Shown here: piece by piece, positions 1-9,315 of the stretch
Numbering within the stretch: position 1 is the first letter of the stretch
Layout: the number at the start of each line of letters is the position of its first letter
NCBI GenBank assembly: GCA_965232615.1
Contig: OZ246985.1
Span: forward strand, 1,674,001-1,738,000
Source of the DNA: UBA2779 sp965232615
GTDB taxonomy: Bacteria > Spirochaetota > Spirochaetia > DSM-2461
Reading direction: 5' to 3'
DNA length: 64,000 nucleotides
Program-made: the position numbers and the translations under genes
Notes under the pieces: model-generated
The model's database searches: none
The model's input: only the letters and a program-made list of their open reading frames with translations
Told to the model about the DNA's origin: nothing

Positions 1-2145
1 TTTGACAGCCGTAATGTAATGCTCCATTGCATTCTGCAGGGAAAGATTCTCGGGGAAGTAACCTCTTTTTTTGGTATCTGAAAGAACTTCAAACACAAGA
101 TATGGATTGATACCACTGCATCCAAAACTTATGAGGGTTGCAAAATGATGAACCTCCCTCACCTCTCCGGATTCCAGAAGCAAGCCAGCCAGATGACGTT
201 TACCAACCTGGATTAAATGATGATGAATGGTGGAAACGGCAAGTAGTGAGGGTATGGCCAGATGATGCCTGTCAATCCCTCTATCTGTCAGAATAACCAG
301 TGAAGAACCCTTATCAATGGCCTTTTCTACCTCCAGGCACACATTTTGAAGCATTTTTTCCATACTTCCCGTGGAGAGATCGGTAGAATAAATCAATCCA
401 ACCGTTGATACAGAGAAGTCCTCAATCTCCACTTCTCTCAGGTATTTGATATCATCATTGGTGAGTACTGGATGCGCTAATTTTAGCTGACGGCAGTGGG
501 AAGGGGTTTCAGTGAGCAGGTTGCCTTCCCTGCCCACAAAACTCATCAGTGACATGACAAGATTTTCCCGATACGGATCAATGGGAGGATTGGTAACCTG
601 GGCAAAGTGCTGCCTGAAATAGTCAAAAAGCAGAACAGGGTTTTTAGACAGCACAGGCACTGGATTATCATTGCCCATGGAACCCACGGGCTCCTGCCCA
701 TTCTGGGCCATGGGAATAATGATTTTTTTCATATCCTCGAATGTATAGCCAAATGATCTCATGATAAAACTCAGGGTTTTAGGGTCGTAACTGGCCTTGC
801 GAGGTGCCTGTAAGAGTCCGGAGAGTTCGATTTTTTCTTCACTGAGCCAGCGTCGGTAGGGTGCTTTCAGACTTATACGGCTTTTGACCTCCTTGTCACG
901 AATGATGCGACCGCGATTGACATCCACAACAAATATTTTTCCCGGTGCCAGCCGTCCTTTTTCCAGTATTTCTTCCGGTTTGAAATCAATCACACCGGCT
1001 TCAGAAGCCATCACTACCAATCCATCCCGGCTAACAGTGTATCGGCCCGGCCGGAGACCATTCCGATCCAGAGTTGCCCCGATTCTCGTTCCATCGGTAA
1101 AAGCAATGACAGCGGGTCCATCCCAGGGTTCCATGACCGCCGCATGATACTCATAAAATGCCCGTTTATCTTCGGACATATGATACCGGGCGCCGAAGGT
1201 TTCCGGAATCATCATCATGATGGCATGCTCCATATCTCTGCCCGCATGAACCAGAAGCTCAAAAACATTATCAAATACCGCTGAATCACTCCCTTTTGAA
1301 ACAGCTATGGGATATAGTTTTTTAAGTTCATCCCCGAAGAGTTCCGAAGAAAGGCTGGCCTGCCGGGCATGCATGGTATTGAGATTTCGTCTGATAGTGT
1401 TGAATTCGCCGTTATGGGCAATGTACCGGAATGGATGAGCCAATGGCCATGAAGGAAAGGTATTCGTACTGTACCGTTGATGAACCAATGCCAGAGCGCT
1501 CACCATATCCGGGTCCGTTAATTCCGTATAAAAAGCAAGAAACTGGCTGGCTACAAACATTCCTTTATAAACAATGGTTTGACTGGAAAGTGAAACCATG
1601 TAGTATTCTTCAATAGTAAAACCAGCTTCATTACCGGCTCGGATCAGGCATTTCCGCAATATGTACAAATACCTTTCCAGGTTTTTCCCCGAGAGTGAAT
1701 CTTTTTTAACAAAGAACTGCCGGATGCATGGCATGCTCCGGCGGGCAATATCACCCAGACAATCCGGATTAACCTCGACATCCCGCCACCCCAGAAAATT
1801 CCATCCTTCAACAGCACAGATCTCCTCTGTCATTCTAACAGCAGCAGACCGCCTTTCTGGATTTTCCGGCAGAAATGTCATTCCCACTCCGTACGTACCC
1901 GCTTCCGGGAGTGAAAAAGAGGTTGCCTTATCAAGAAAATCATGGGGCAGTTGTATGAGCATACCGGCCCCATCACCACTCTTCTGATCCCCTCCAACAG
2001 CTCCCCGGTGCTCAAGCCTGCAAAGGATTTCCACACCTTTTTCCACTATATCATGGGATTTAATTCCGTTAATCCTGGCAATGAATCCAACTCCACAGGC
2101 ATCATGTTCCTGTAGAGGGTCATACAACCCGCTGGTCTCAAGCAT
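1..2145 (-). CDS. gltB: Glutamate synthase large subunit, N-terminal part (runs off left edge)
   Basis: Large (glutaminase/FMN) subunit of glutamate synthase, which makes two glutamates from glutamine and 2-oxoglutarate. About 715 codons are visible and the frame is open to the window edge; the FMN and Fe-S half lies outside. I chose the ATG at 2145 because GAGGAG sits about 7 bases upstream; an in-frame ATG at 2160 is the alternative. The N-terminus reads MLETSGLYDPLQEHDACGVGF-like: the catalytic Cys follows a 16-residue propeptide and begins the class-II glutaminase domain. Around residues 236-255 the stretch with RYIAHNGEFNTIRRN matches the glutaminase core. The last residues (AMEHYITAVK) sit just before the conserved GLLKxMSKMGIS region of the family. 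It is divergent from gdhA, so the two routes of ammonium assimilation are side by side. Confidence 0.95.
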   Translation of the reverse strand, partial: MLETSGLYDPLQEHDACGVGFIARINGIKSHDIVEKGVEILCRLEHRGAVGGDQKSGDGAGMLIQLPHDFLDKATSFSLPEAGTYGVGMTFLPENPERRSAAVRMTEEICAVEGWNFLGWRDVEVNPDCLGDIARRSMPCIRQFFVKKDSLSGKNLERYLYILRKCLIRAGNEAGFTIEEYYMVSLSSQTIVYKGMFVASQFLAFYTELTDPDMVSALALVHQRYSTNTFPSWPLAHPFRYIAHNGEFNTIRRNLNTMHARQASLSSELFGDELKKLYPIAVSKGSDSAVFDNVFELLVHAGRDMEHAIMMMIPETFGARYHMSEDKRAFYEYHAAVMEPWDGPAVIAFTDGTRIGATLDRNGLRPGRYTVSRDGLVVMASEAGVIDFKPEEILEKGRLAPGKIFVVDVNRGRIIRDKEVKSRISLKAPYRRWLSEEKIELSGLLQAPRKASYDPKTLSFIMRSFGYTFEDMKKIIIPMAQNGQEPVGSMGNDNPVPVLSKNPVLLFDYFRQHFAQVTNPPIDPYRENLVMSLMSFVGREGNLLTETPSHCRQLKLAHPVLTNDDIKYLREVEIEDFSVSTVGLIYSTDLSTGSMEKMLQNVCLEVEKAIDKGSSLVILTDRGIDRHHLAIPSLLAVSTIHHHLIQVGKRHLAGLLLESGEVREVHHFATLISFGCSGINPYLVFEVLSDTKKRGYFPENLSLQNAMEHYITAVK

Positions 2146-2292
2146 GTAAACGCTCCTCATCATTAAGTCAGATACTATTTCTGGCAGTAGTTACACGATT
2201 CTAAAGATAAATGCAAGTCTGTGAAGCATCAATGCAGAAATATGATACATTCAGAATTGGAAAAGTTCAGTGAAGGATTGAGAAGCTCATAT

Positions 2293-2348
2293 TCTCGGAA
2301 CACACCGCCACTGCGCCAATTTCCTAAAGCTGTTTTTTAGAGGTACCC
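2293..2348 (-). repeat. Partial copy of the MITE-like element (one end)
   Basis: Read on the minus strand from 2348, this is one terminus of the interspersed element (GGGTACCTCTAAAAAACAGC, then the AGGAAATTGGCGCAGTGGCGG core), closely matching the start of the copy at 60919. It stops after about 56 bases; the other end is absent. It lies in the 376-base divergent spacer between gltB and gdhA, where I see no gene. A TTGACA at 2364-2369 could be a -35 box for gdhA but has no good -10 partner. Confidence 0.8.
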
Positions 2349-2522
2349 TATGTTATAACGAGCTTGACATAGGTTTTTGTTGCATTAACAAGCTTTCGGA
2401 CACTAAGAAAGTATTGTTGCTGAAACCGCAATTTTCTCCCCGGATATCAATCCATTCTGCTTTTATCAAGAATGGATTTTCTGATATACTTCGATACTTT
2501 TGATTAAATGGAGTGTATGAAT

Positions 2523-3869
2523 ATGCGTGGATATACAAGTGAAGTGTATGAAAAACTGTCCGGGAAATACCCCTGGGAACATGAGTTTCTTCAAGCCGCT
2601 CAGGAAGTACTGGAATCCCTTGGACCACTGATGGAGAGGGAACCACGTTACAGGAAGCATCGCATTCTGGAGCGATTGGTGGAGCCCGAACGTATAATTA
2701 TATTTCGGGTTCCATGGACAAATGACAGTGGCGAGGTCCAGGTAAACAGTGGTTTTCGTGTTGAGTTCAGCAGCTCACTCGGCCCCTATAAAGGCGGTCT
2801 CCGTTTTCATCCTTCAGTGACTCTGGGAACCCTGAAATTCCTGGGATTTGAACAGATATTCAAAAACAGCCTGACCGGCCTGCCCCTTGGAGGTGGAAAA
2901 GGCGGCAGTGATTTTGATCCAAAGGGAAAAAAAGATGATGAAATAATGAGGTTCTGTCATGCCTTTATGGATGAATTGCACCGTCATATTGGCCCGAATA
3001 CAGATGTCCCTGCTGGAGATATTGGTGTTGGCGGTCGAGAAATTGGTTATATGTTTGGACGATACAAGAAGCTTCGTAACGCTTTTGAAGGCATCCTTAC
3101 CGGGAAGGGTTTGAAGTGGGGAGGAAGTTTGATTCGACCGGAGGCTACAGGCTATGGCGCGGTTTACTTTGCACAGGCCATGCTGGAATCAGCACGAAAA
3201 ACAACTTTCGAAGGAAAAAAAGTCCTTGTTTCAGGTTCAGGCAATGTCGCTCAGTTCGCCGCGGAAAAAGTACTTGACCTTGGAGGAATACCCATTTCAT
3301 TCTCCGATTCATCAGGCTCCATAATCGATCATGAGGGAATCACTCGGGAGAAGGTGGAATGGGTGAAGGAACTCAAGAATCAGCGTCGAGGACGTATCAA
3401 GGAATATGCGGACGAATTCAATTCCACATACTCCGAGGGGAAACGGCCCTGGGAACTGGAAGCCGCTGAAATTGCACTTCCCTGTGCGACACAAAATGAG
3501 GTGAATAAATCCGATGCCCAAACCCTTGTTAAGAATGGATGTATTTGTGTGGCAGAAGGAGCCAATATGCCGGTGGAACCAGATGCGGTTTCCATCTTTC
3601 AATCTTCTGGAGTCCTGTTCGGGCCAGGAAAGGCTGCTAACGCGGGAGGAGTGGCTGTTTCCGGTCTGGAAATGTCACAGAACAGTATGCGGCTGGCATG
3701 GACCAGAGAGGAGGTGGATGGTCGGTTGCGGGCCATTATGAATAGTATTCATGAGGACTGTTTGTCCGCTGCCCGAGATCTGGGTGTTCCTGAGGATTAT
3801 GTCGTTGGGGCCAATGTTGCCGGCTTTAGAAAAGTAGCTGATGCCATGATTGACCAGGGAGTAGTTTGA
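2523..3869 (+). CDS. gdhA: NADP-type glutamate dehydrogenase
   Basis: Reversible reductive amination of 2-oxoglutarate to glutamate in the cytoplasm. The protein (448 aa from 2523) aligns along its whole length with the E. coli-type hexameric enzyme: RLVEPERIIIFRVPW, GPYKGGLRFHPSV, PLGGGKGGSDFDPKG (substrate-binding and catalytic Lys), DVPAGDIGVGGRE and a Rossmann motif GSGNVAQFA. In-frame ATGs occur at 2508, 2517 and 2523. The GGAG at 2510-2513 is spaced best (9 bases) for 2523, giving the N-terminus MRGYTSEVYEKL. It is divergent from gltB. The fit to the small 450-residue NADP class suggests an assimilatory role, but coenzyme choice is inferred from family membership. Confidence 0.96.
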   Translation: MRGYTSEVYEKLSGKYPWEHEFLQAAQEVLESLGPLMEREPRYRKHRILERLVEPERIIIFRVPWTNDSGEVQVNSGFRVEFSSSLGPYKGGLRFHPSVTLGTLKFLGFEQIFKNSLTGLPLGGGKGGSDFDPKGKKDDEIMRFCHAFMDELHRHIGPNTDVPAGDIGVGGREIGYMFGRYKKLRNAFEGILTGKGLKWGGSLIRPEATGYGAVYFAQAMLESARKTTFEGKKVLVSGSGNVAQFAAEKVLDLGGIPISFSDSSGSIIDHEGITREKVEWVKELKNQRRGRIKEYADEFNSTYSEGKRPWELEAAEIALPCATQNEVNKSDAQTLVKNGCICVAEGANMPVEPDAVSIFQSSGVLFGPGKAANAGGVAVSGLEMSQNSMRLAWTREEVDGRLRAIMNSIHEDCLSAARDLGVPEDYVVGANVAGFRKVADAMIDQGVV

Positions 3870-3906
3870 CGTAATACCACTGGGACAAAAGATATGGACG
3901 CAGGAA

Positions 3907-4770
3907 TTATTTTATGGAACCTGCCACCATGCCTCTGACGATGTAGCGTTGCAAAGCCAGGAAAAAGATGATTATGGGTATAATGGCCATCAGTATGGCC
4001 GCCATAATCAGATCCCACTGTTTAACAAAAGCACCGGCAAAATTCACTACAGCCAGGGGAAATGTTTGTATGCGCCCTCCTTTGCCCAGCAATATCAGAG
4101 GCAGAAGATAGTCATTCCATACCCAGATTCCATTCAGGATGGCCACTGTCGCGTGAATGGGGCGCAGCAGGGGTGTTACAACAAGGTAAAATGTTTTCAT
4201 TTTGCCGCAGCCATCTATGGTCGCCGCCTCTTCCAGGGCAACAGGTATGCCTTTAATAAATCCGTGGAACATAAAAATGGACAGGCTCATACCAAAACCG
4301 AGATAGGCAAAAATGATTCCCCCGTACGTGCGGAGAAGTTTCAGACCAATGGCGGTGTGGATTGTTCGGAACCAGCTTACCAGCGGCAGCATAACAATCT
4401 GAAACGGGATGACCATAGCGGCTACAAACACAAGGAATACCAGACCGGAAAATCGGGATTTGGTCCGCACAAGTACCCAGGCTGCCTGAGATGACAGGAT
4501 GTTGAGTGTAATCAGAGACAGTGTTGTAATTATTGCCGAATTCAGGAAGGAACTGGGATAACGGACATTGGGGTTCGTCCAGATTGACACGATATTCTTG
4601 AACAGAAGACTCCAGTTTGAAGGTATCTCCAGGGGGTTACTGGTCACCTGAAATGGAGCTTTGGAAGCATTGATGAGTACAAGAAGGAAGGGATAGAAGT
4701 ACAGCAGGAAAATGAAGATCATAACGATTTCCAGTGTATGCAGACCGGCCCGGGAATTGAGCTTCTTCAT
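3907..4770 (-). CDS. Sugar ABC transporter permease, MalG/CUT1 type
   Basis: Inner-membrane permease of a carbohydrate uptake (CUT1) ABC transporter, 287 aa with about six hydrophobic segments. The cytoplasmic EAA loop that docks the ATPase is visible as EEAATIDGCGKMKTFYLVV around residues 180-198. The start ATG overlaps the stop of the upstream permease (ATGA), so translation is coupled. Last gene of a three-gene operon: binding protein, MalF-type permease, MalG-type permease. No ATPase is encoded here, as in many CUT1 systems that share an MsmX/UgpC-type ATPase encoded elsewhere. The substrate cannot be read from the sequence. It converges on gdhA with a 37-base gap. Confidence 0.92.
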   Translation of the reverse strand: MKKLNSRAGLHTLEIVMIFIFLLYFYPFLLVLINASKAPFQVTSNPLEIPSNWSLLFKNIVSIWTNPNVRYPSSFLNSAIITTLSLITLNILSSQAAWVLVRTKSRFSGLVFLVFVAAMVIPFQIVMLPLVSWFRTIHTAIGLKLLRTYGGIIFAYLGFGMSLSIFMFHGFIKGIPVALEEAATIDGCGKMKTFYLVVTPLLRPIHATVAILNGIWVWNDYLLPLILLGKGGRIQTFPLAVVNFAGAFVKQWDLIMAAILMAIIPIIIFFLALQRYIVRGMVAGSIK

Positions 4771-5681
4771 AATTCGATTTCCTTTCTTTTGTTAACCATG
4801 ACCTGAGCAGTTGAGATAATGACCAGTATCAGAAAGAAGACAACGGCTCTGGCCTGTGCTTCCGCCAATCTTATGCCCACGAAGGCCGTACTATATATAT
4901 TCAGCGCTAATAGCTCTGTTCCCAATACGGCCTTACCGCCGACCATGGTCGATGGTCCACCTGAAGTGAGCGACACATTGACATCAAACTGCTTGAATGA
5001 GTTTACCAGGGTAAGAAACATTGTTATTGTAAACGCCTGGGCAATCATGGGGACGACAATGGCTCTGAATCTTTTCCAGAAACCAGCACCGTCTATGGTT
5101 GCCGCTTCATACAGTTCCTGGGGGACACTTTCAATGGCGGCTATGTAGATCATCATAATATATCCGGCGTATTGCCAGGTATTGACAATAGAAAGAGACA
5201 GGATAGCTGTACTGACACGTCCCAACATAAGATTTTCAGGATTGGCCAACCCGGAGAACAGTGGAATCAGCTTACCTAATGCGGGAAAGCCGCGGTTAAA
5301 AATAAACTGCCAGATGAACCCCAGAATTATCCCACCAATAAGGTTGGGAATGAAAAAGCTGGTACGATAGAGATTGCGGAGTTTCAATTTGCTGGTTACC
5401 GCCAGTGCCAGAGCCAGGGACACACAGTTCACCAATGTGACATTGAGCACGGTGAAAACACTGGTCATAAGAAATGACCACGCAAAGGCCGGATCTTTCA
5501 GTGTATTGATATAGTTGGTTAGACCAACCATGGACAATCCCTGGCTTGTTCGAGCCGTCGCTGACCAGTCCGTAAAGGAATAGTAGATACCAATGCTGAA
5601 AGGTATGATTATTACTACGATGAAGGCAATGAGCACCGGTATGAGGAAAAGCCAAAAAACCAGATCGTGTTTTTTATTCAT
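4767..5681 (-). CDS. Sugar ABC transporter permease, MalF/CUT1 type
   Basis: Partner permease of the same transporter, 304 aa with six predicted membrane segments. The first follows a short charged N-terminus (MNKKHDLVFWLFLIPV). The EAA loop reads YEAATIDGAGFWKRFRAIV near residues 190-208. A GGGAGG ribosome site lies just before the ATG at 5681. It is separated from the binding-protein gene by about 170 bases that contain two inverted repeats, which fits the usual excess of binding protein over permeases. Family assignment is firm; the sugar is unknown. Confidence 0.92.
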   Translation of the reverse strand: MNKKHDLVFWLFLIPVLIAFIVVIIIPFSIGIYYSFTDWSATARTSQGLSMVGLTNYINTLKDPAFAWSFLMTSVFTVLNVTLVNCVSLALALAVTSKLKLRNLYRTSFFIPNLIGGIILGFIWQFIFNRGFPALGKLIPLFSGLANPENLMLGRVSTAILSLSIVNTWQYAGYIMMIYIAAIESVPQELYEAATIDGAGFWKRFRAIVVPMIAQAFTITMFLTLVNSFKQFDVNVSLTSGGPSTMVGGKAVLGTELLALNIYSTAFVGIRLAEAQARAVVFFLILVIISTAQVMVNKRKEIEL

Positions 5682-5761
5682 ATAGAATTCCTCCCTGGGA
5701 TTGATTTGAAATCAATAAATCACATAAAAAACATGAATTAATGCGTAGATGTCGGCATGCG

Positions 5762-5842
5762 TGGATTACTGGAAAGTGGGTTGTTTCAGAAGTAATCCAG
5801 GCTTTCCGGTATCGGAAAACACAGAGTTTTTCGATACCGGAA
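5762..5842 (-). promoter_or_regulatory. Intercistronic hairpins between binding protein and permeases
   Basis: Just 3' of the binding-protein stop lies a 16-bp inverted repeat (5804-5819 / 5827-5842, stem TTCCGGTATCG plus a GAAAA/TTTTT extension, 7-base loop, one G-T pair). A second perfect 9-bp repeat lies at 5762-5770 / 5791-5799 (TGGATTACT / AGTAATCCA). By analogy with other sugar operons such hairpins protect the binding-protein mRNA or attenuate read-through into the permeases; that role is inferred. Confidence 0.7.
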
Positions 5843-5849
5843 CCATGTT

Positions 5850-7106
5850 TTACTTTCGATTCTTGAGAGCGTCTGTCAGGAGGCTTGTGAATTCATCCTT
5901 TGTTATTTCATTCAGTGCAAACTGGTTATAGATTGGAGCCAGAACTTGATCGCGGAATTCACCCGTGAACAGATACTGGTTCCAGGAGTATATCTTACCC
6001 CGGGCAGCCCAGTTTTGAACAGATGTGGACAGTTGTCCTGTGGGGTTAAGCTTGACATTGGCAAATGCGGGAATCATTCCTGCTTCCTCCACCATGTACT
6101 TGTGTCCGGCTTCAGTGGCCACCATGTCCGCCAGGAATTTTTTGGCAGCTTCAACATTTTTGGATTCCTTGTTGATAACATACCAGGATGGGGCCGATAC
6201 AAAGATACCATCGGTGTCTGAGCGCATGGAACCATGGGGAGCAAAGGCCATCCTGAAGGCGACATCCTTCATGTTGGGGTCGGTCCAGTTTCCCTGATGC
6301 AGGAAGGCTGCCTTGCTGTTGGCAAAAGCACTGACCTGGGCATCATAGTCACCCGTGGTCAATATGGCCTGATCAGCATATTGGAAGAGCAGTTCAACCC
6401 AGTCGGCATACTCGGAGAGACGCTTCATATCTATGTCTCCGGCTAGAAGATCGTTGGCCACGGATTGATCGCCATAGGGCAATCCGTTGGACAGAAGCGA
6501 GTTAAAGTTGTGATGTGCTGTAACCCATCCCATGCCGATGCTGGCAGCCATGGATACCACGCTGTTCAGACCCAGTTGATCTTTCATGGCATCAATTTTC
6601 TCAAAAGCTGTTTTGAAGGTGCTGTAGTTTTTCAGTTCATCGGGGTTCACACCTGCTTCAGAAAGAATGTCGGCATTGTAGGCCATACCCCAGCCTTCAA
6701 CCGCAACAGGGAAGCCATACACCCTGCCATCCATCGTAAACGCGACAGAGGTTTCTTTTACCCAGGGCTCCGCTGACAGATCCTCAATAATAGTAGCCCA
6801 TTCCTTGTAGGCTTCAGGACCATCAATGGCGAAAATATCCGCCATTTCTCCCGCGGCATAATCGGCTGTGAGCTGTTGGGACATGCCGACATCCGAGCTT
6901 CCACCAGTGGAAATTACATTAATCTCCACTCCGGTACGAGCTGACCAGTCAGCAGCATAAGCTTTGAGCATGGCATCAATTTCCGGCTTGTTCTGTATCA
7001 TCTTGATAGGTGCGCCACCTTTGGCGCCATCCTCCGCACCACCACCAGCAAAGCTGAATTGTGCAGCCAGGATAATAGCTGAAACGACGATGATCAGTTT
7101 TTTCAT
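5850..7106 (-). CDS. Sugar ABC transporter substrate-binding protein
   Basis: Periplasmic solute-binding protein of the CUT1 family (SBP type 1), 418 aa, first gene of the transporter operon. The N-terminus is a signal peptide (MKKLIIVVSAIILAAQFSFA followed by GGGAED). I see no lipobox Cys, so signal peptidase I cleavage is expected. Typical family segments are visible: YAAGEMADIFAIDGPEAY, the middle stretch around GRVYGFPVAVEGWGMAYN, and the C-terminal NLNPTGQLST-like region. An AGGAG site lies 8 bases before the ATG. The substrate is probably an oligosaccharide, but nothing in the sequence settles it. Confidence 0.92.
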   Translation of the reverse strand: MKKLIIVVSAIILAAQFSFAGGGAEDGAKGGAPIKMIQNKPEIDAMLKAYAADWSARTGVEINVISTGGSSDVGMSQQLTADYAAGEMADIFAIDGPEAYKEWATIIEDLSAEPWVKETSVAFTMDGRVYGFPVAVEGWGMAYNADILSEAGVNPDELKNYSTFKTAFEKIDAMKDQLGLNSVVSMAASIGMGWVTAHHNFNSLLSNGLPYGDQSVANDLLAGDIDMKRLSEYADWVELLFQYADQAILTTGDYDAQVSAFANSKAAFLHQGNWTDPNMKDVAFRMAFAPHGSMRSDTDGIFVSAPSWYVINKESKNVEAAKKFLADMVATEAGHKYMVEEAGMIPAFANVKLNPTGQLSTSVQNWAARGKIYSWNQYLFTGEFRDQVLAPIYNQFALNEITKDEFTSLLTDALKNRK

Positions 7107-7513
7107 CTTATCTCTCCTTTTGGGCAGTCAATAGATTCTTATCAATCAGGGTGCATATACTACCAGGTCGCTAAGTAATCGTCTGGAAACAGTAAAGAAG
7201 TATGCACAGGATTGGAATAATGTATTTCCTGCCATTCTAATCTATGTTTTATTGATATTTTCAGATTTTTCAAGTTTCGTCAAGAGATTTAAGTCCAGAA
7301 CTCGCATTTGACCTGTGTGGACGCTCAAGAAGAATCCATATTCAATGTACACACTGTGCTTTGAATATGCTCTCTACCCAGGAGCGGCACTTTTTTCCTG
7401 ATGCGCTGAAATTAATCATAAATACTGTTGCAACACGGCGCAATGTAAAAGAGAATAATAGGAGACATAGTTATAAATGCCGAAGGATTGTAATATCAAT
7501 CTTGCAGGCATTG
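7107..7513. other. 407-base spacer upstream of the transporter operon
   Basis: The left end must carry the promoter of the transporter operon (minus strand) and the right end the promoter of the tRNA-Ser/SRP RNA unit. I see no coding potential with a ribosome site, no repeat-element copy and no convincing -35/-10 pair. Confidence 0.5.
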
Positions 7514-7601
7514 GGAGTGGTGACCGAGAGGCCGAAGGTGTGCGCTTGGAAAGCGTATGTACTCTAACCGGGTACCGAGGGTTCGAATCCCTCCCGCTCC
7601 G
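7514..7601 (+). tRNA. tRNA-Ser (anticodon GGA)
   Basis: An 88-nt tRNA. The acceptor GGAGTGG pairs with CCGCTCC (one G-U), the anticodon stem TGCGC/GCGTA encloses TTGGAAA with anticodon GGA, there is a long class-II variable arm, and the T arm is GAGGG-TTCGAAT-CCCTC. The discriminator base is G at 7601 and CCA is not encoded. It lies directly upstream of the SRP RNA and is probably co-transcribed with it. Confidence 0.96.
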
Positions 7602-7609
7602 TCTTCCCG

Positions 7610-7709
7610 CAGTTTGTGGGTCCCGTGTTAATGATTGCCGCCCAACCCCGTCAGGTCTGGAAGGAAGCAGCGGTAAGTGGTTTGTCATTGTTCACGCAAG
7701 ACTCACAGA
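7610..7709 (+). ncRNA. ffs: Small bacterial signal recognition particle RNA (4.5S)
   Basis: The near-invariant domain IV is present at 7650-7671 (core GGTCTGGAAGGAAGCAG), flanked by sequences that can pair into one long rod: 7611-7627 (AGTTTGTGGGTC...) with 7690-7709 (...GACTCACAGATT), allowing G-U pairs. The size of about 100 nt fits the short SRP RNA that binds Ffh for co-translational targeting. The 5' end is approximate. Placement between tRNA-Ser and dnaX is common in bacteria. Confidence 0.92.
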
Positions 7710-7722
7710 TTGTGGGTTTTTT
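7702..7722 (+). terminator. Rho-independent terminator after SRP RNA
   Basis: CTCACA-GAT-TGTGGG hairpin (one T-G pair) followed directly by six T. It overlaps the 3' arm of the SRP RNA rod, so the mature 3' end is probably made by processing near here. Confidence 0.6.
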
Positions 7723-7763
7723 ATCTTGTGATCTCCCGGGTTTCGGACTAGAATAGATGACTG

Positions 7764-9311
7764 ATGGAATTTGAAGTTACAGCGATACGAAAACGACCCA
7801 GAACCCTGGCTGAAATGGTTGGTCAGGGGTTTGTTGTTTCCACATTGTCCAATGCTCTGGAGACAGATAAAACTGCCCATGCCTATCTTTTTTCAGGTCC
7901 ACGCGGTACAGGCAAAACTTCGACTGCCAGGATACTATCAAGGTCCTTAAACTGTAAAAAGGGTCCTACAGCCTCTCCCTGCGGTGAATGCCCTCCCTGT
8001 GTGGAAATTGCAAACGGGAATTCACCGGATGTCATCGAAATCGATGGAGCATCCAACACCAGCGTCAATGATGTTCGTGAGATCAAGGATGAAATCCTCT
8101 ATGCTCCACAGAGTTCTTCTAAAAAAGTCTACATTATTGATGAAGTCCACATGCTATCCAACAGCGCGTTTAACGCGTTATTAAAAACAATTGAAGAGCC
8201 TCCTCCATATATAGTTTTCATGTTCGCGACAACGGAAGTACACAAGGTTCCTGCGACAATACGATCCCGCTGCCAACAGTTTCGATTCAGACTATTCACT
8301 CCTGAATTGATTCGGGATAAACTTGTTGAAGTGGCTGGTGAGATGAAAAGGGATTTTGAGGATGACGCCCTGTACTGGATTGCCCGGGAAGCCGGAGGCT
8401 CCATGAGAGATGCTTACACACTGTTCGACCAGATTCTCTCCTTTTCTGAAGGAAGAATAACCCTTCAGGAAATTCGTGAAAAGATGGGTCTAGTGGGCAT
8501 GGAATCCATATCCAAACTGTTTGAAACGGCAGCCAATGGCAACAGGAAAGAATCATTGGAACTTCTGGATGAGATTATTTCATCGGGAAAAGCAATTGAA
8601 CAGATTATAATCGAGATGGCAGACTTCCTCCGGAATCTGGTGCTGTTAAATCATGGTATTGAAAACGAATCCCTTTTAGGGCAAAGTGCCCAATGTTTTC
8701 CATCAAGTCCCCGGGAGAACTGGAGTTTGACAGGGCTGAATGCGGCGGCTGAGGATGCTTTTACTCTTTATAGGAACATTCGGTATTCTATCAATCCTCG
8801 ATACGAGTTGGAGCTCTTCACTGGAAGATTGTGTCGACTGTCTGAAAAACTGGATGCTTCCGAGATACTTGATGAGATCAAGAGTTTACGGCAGGAACTT
8901 CTGGAAGGCAACTGGAGCATCAAAGACCAGCCAGATGAGATGGACAGGGAGATCAGCAGTATGGCGCAGGTGCAGACACTGGAATCTGATAATCTCGACC
9001 AGGATAGATTTCAGAAACTGATTGCGCAGGTGAAGGATATCAATATCTCTCTGGGAACAACATTGGAGCGACTCAAACGATGGGAATGGAATGATAATTG
9101 TCTTACAATGGCTTTCTCATCGAAATTTGACGCTGACATGGTACTGAAGGAAGTTGAGATATTACACAAAGCCGGTGACAGAACTGGATTGCAGCCGTTT
9201 TCCATCAAGGTTCAAACCGAAGAGACTCAGGATACCCGGCAAAAAGCATCCGTTGAAACCCGATCGGCTCTGGTAGAAAAGGTATTTCAGGGAGAGATTA
9301 TAGGAAGATGA
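7764..9311 (+). CDS. dnaX: DNA polymerase III tau/gamma subunit
   Basis: Clamp-loader ATPase of the replicative polymerase. The 515-aa product has Walker A (GPRGTGKTS, about residue 46), the zinc-binding Cys cluster (C then CGECPPC, residues 65-80), Walker B (IIDEVHML), the SRC sensor (ATIRSRCQQF), domain III and a C-terminal extension of about 150 residues. The extension is shorter than in E. coli tau. I see no obvious slippery A-run that would force a gamma form. The start at 7764 lacks a strong ribosome site. It leads the dnaX-ybaB-recR cluster, a very common arrangement. Confidence 0.96.
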   Translation: MEFEVTAIRKRPRTLAEMVGQGFVVSTLSNALETDKTAHAYLFSGPRGTGKTSTARILSRSLNCKKGPTASPCGECPPCVEIANGNSPDVIEIDGASNTSVNDVREIKDEILYAPQSSSKKVYIIDEVHMLSNSAFNALLKTIEEPPPYIVFMFATTEVHKVPATIRSRCQQFRFRLFTPELIRDKLVEVAGEMKRDFEDDALYWIAREAGGSMRDAYTLFDQILSFSEGRITLQEIREKMGLVGMESISKLFETAANGNRKESLELLDEIISSGKAIEQIIIEMADFLRNLVLLNHGIENESLLGQSAQCFPSSPRENWSLTGLNAAAEDAFTLYRNIRYSINPRYELELFTGRLCRLSEKLDASEILDEIKSLRQELLEGNWSIKDQPDEMDREISSMAQVQTLESDNLDQDRFQKLIAQVKDINISLGTTLERLKRWEWNDNCLTMAFSSKFDADMVLKEVEILHKAGDRTGLQPFSIKVQTEETQDTRQKASVETRSALVEKVFQGEIIGR

Positions 9312-9315
9312 AAAG

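Noticed and set aside
7416..7880. Short open frames over the tRNA-Ser and SRP RNA
   Set aside because: They overlap structured RNA genes and lack ribosome sites.
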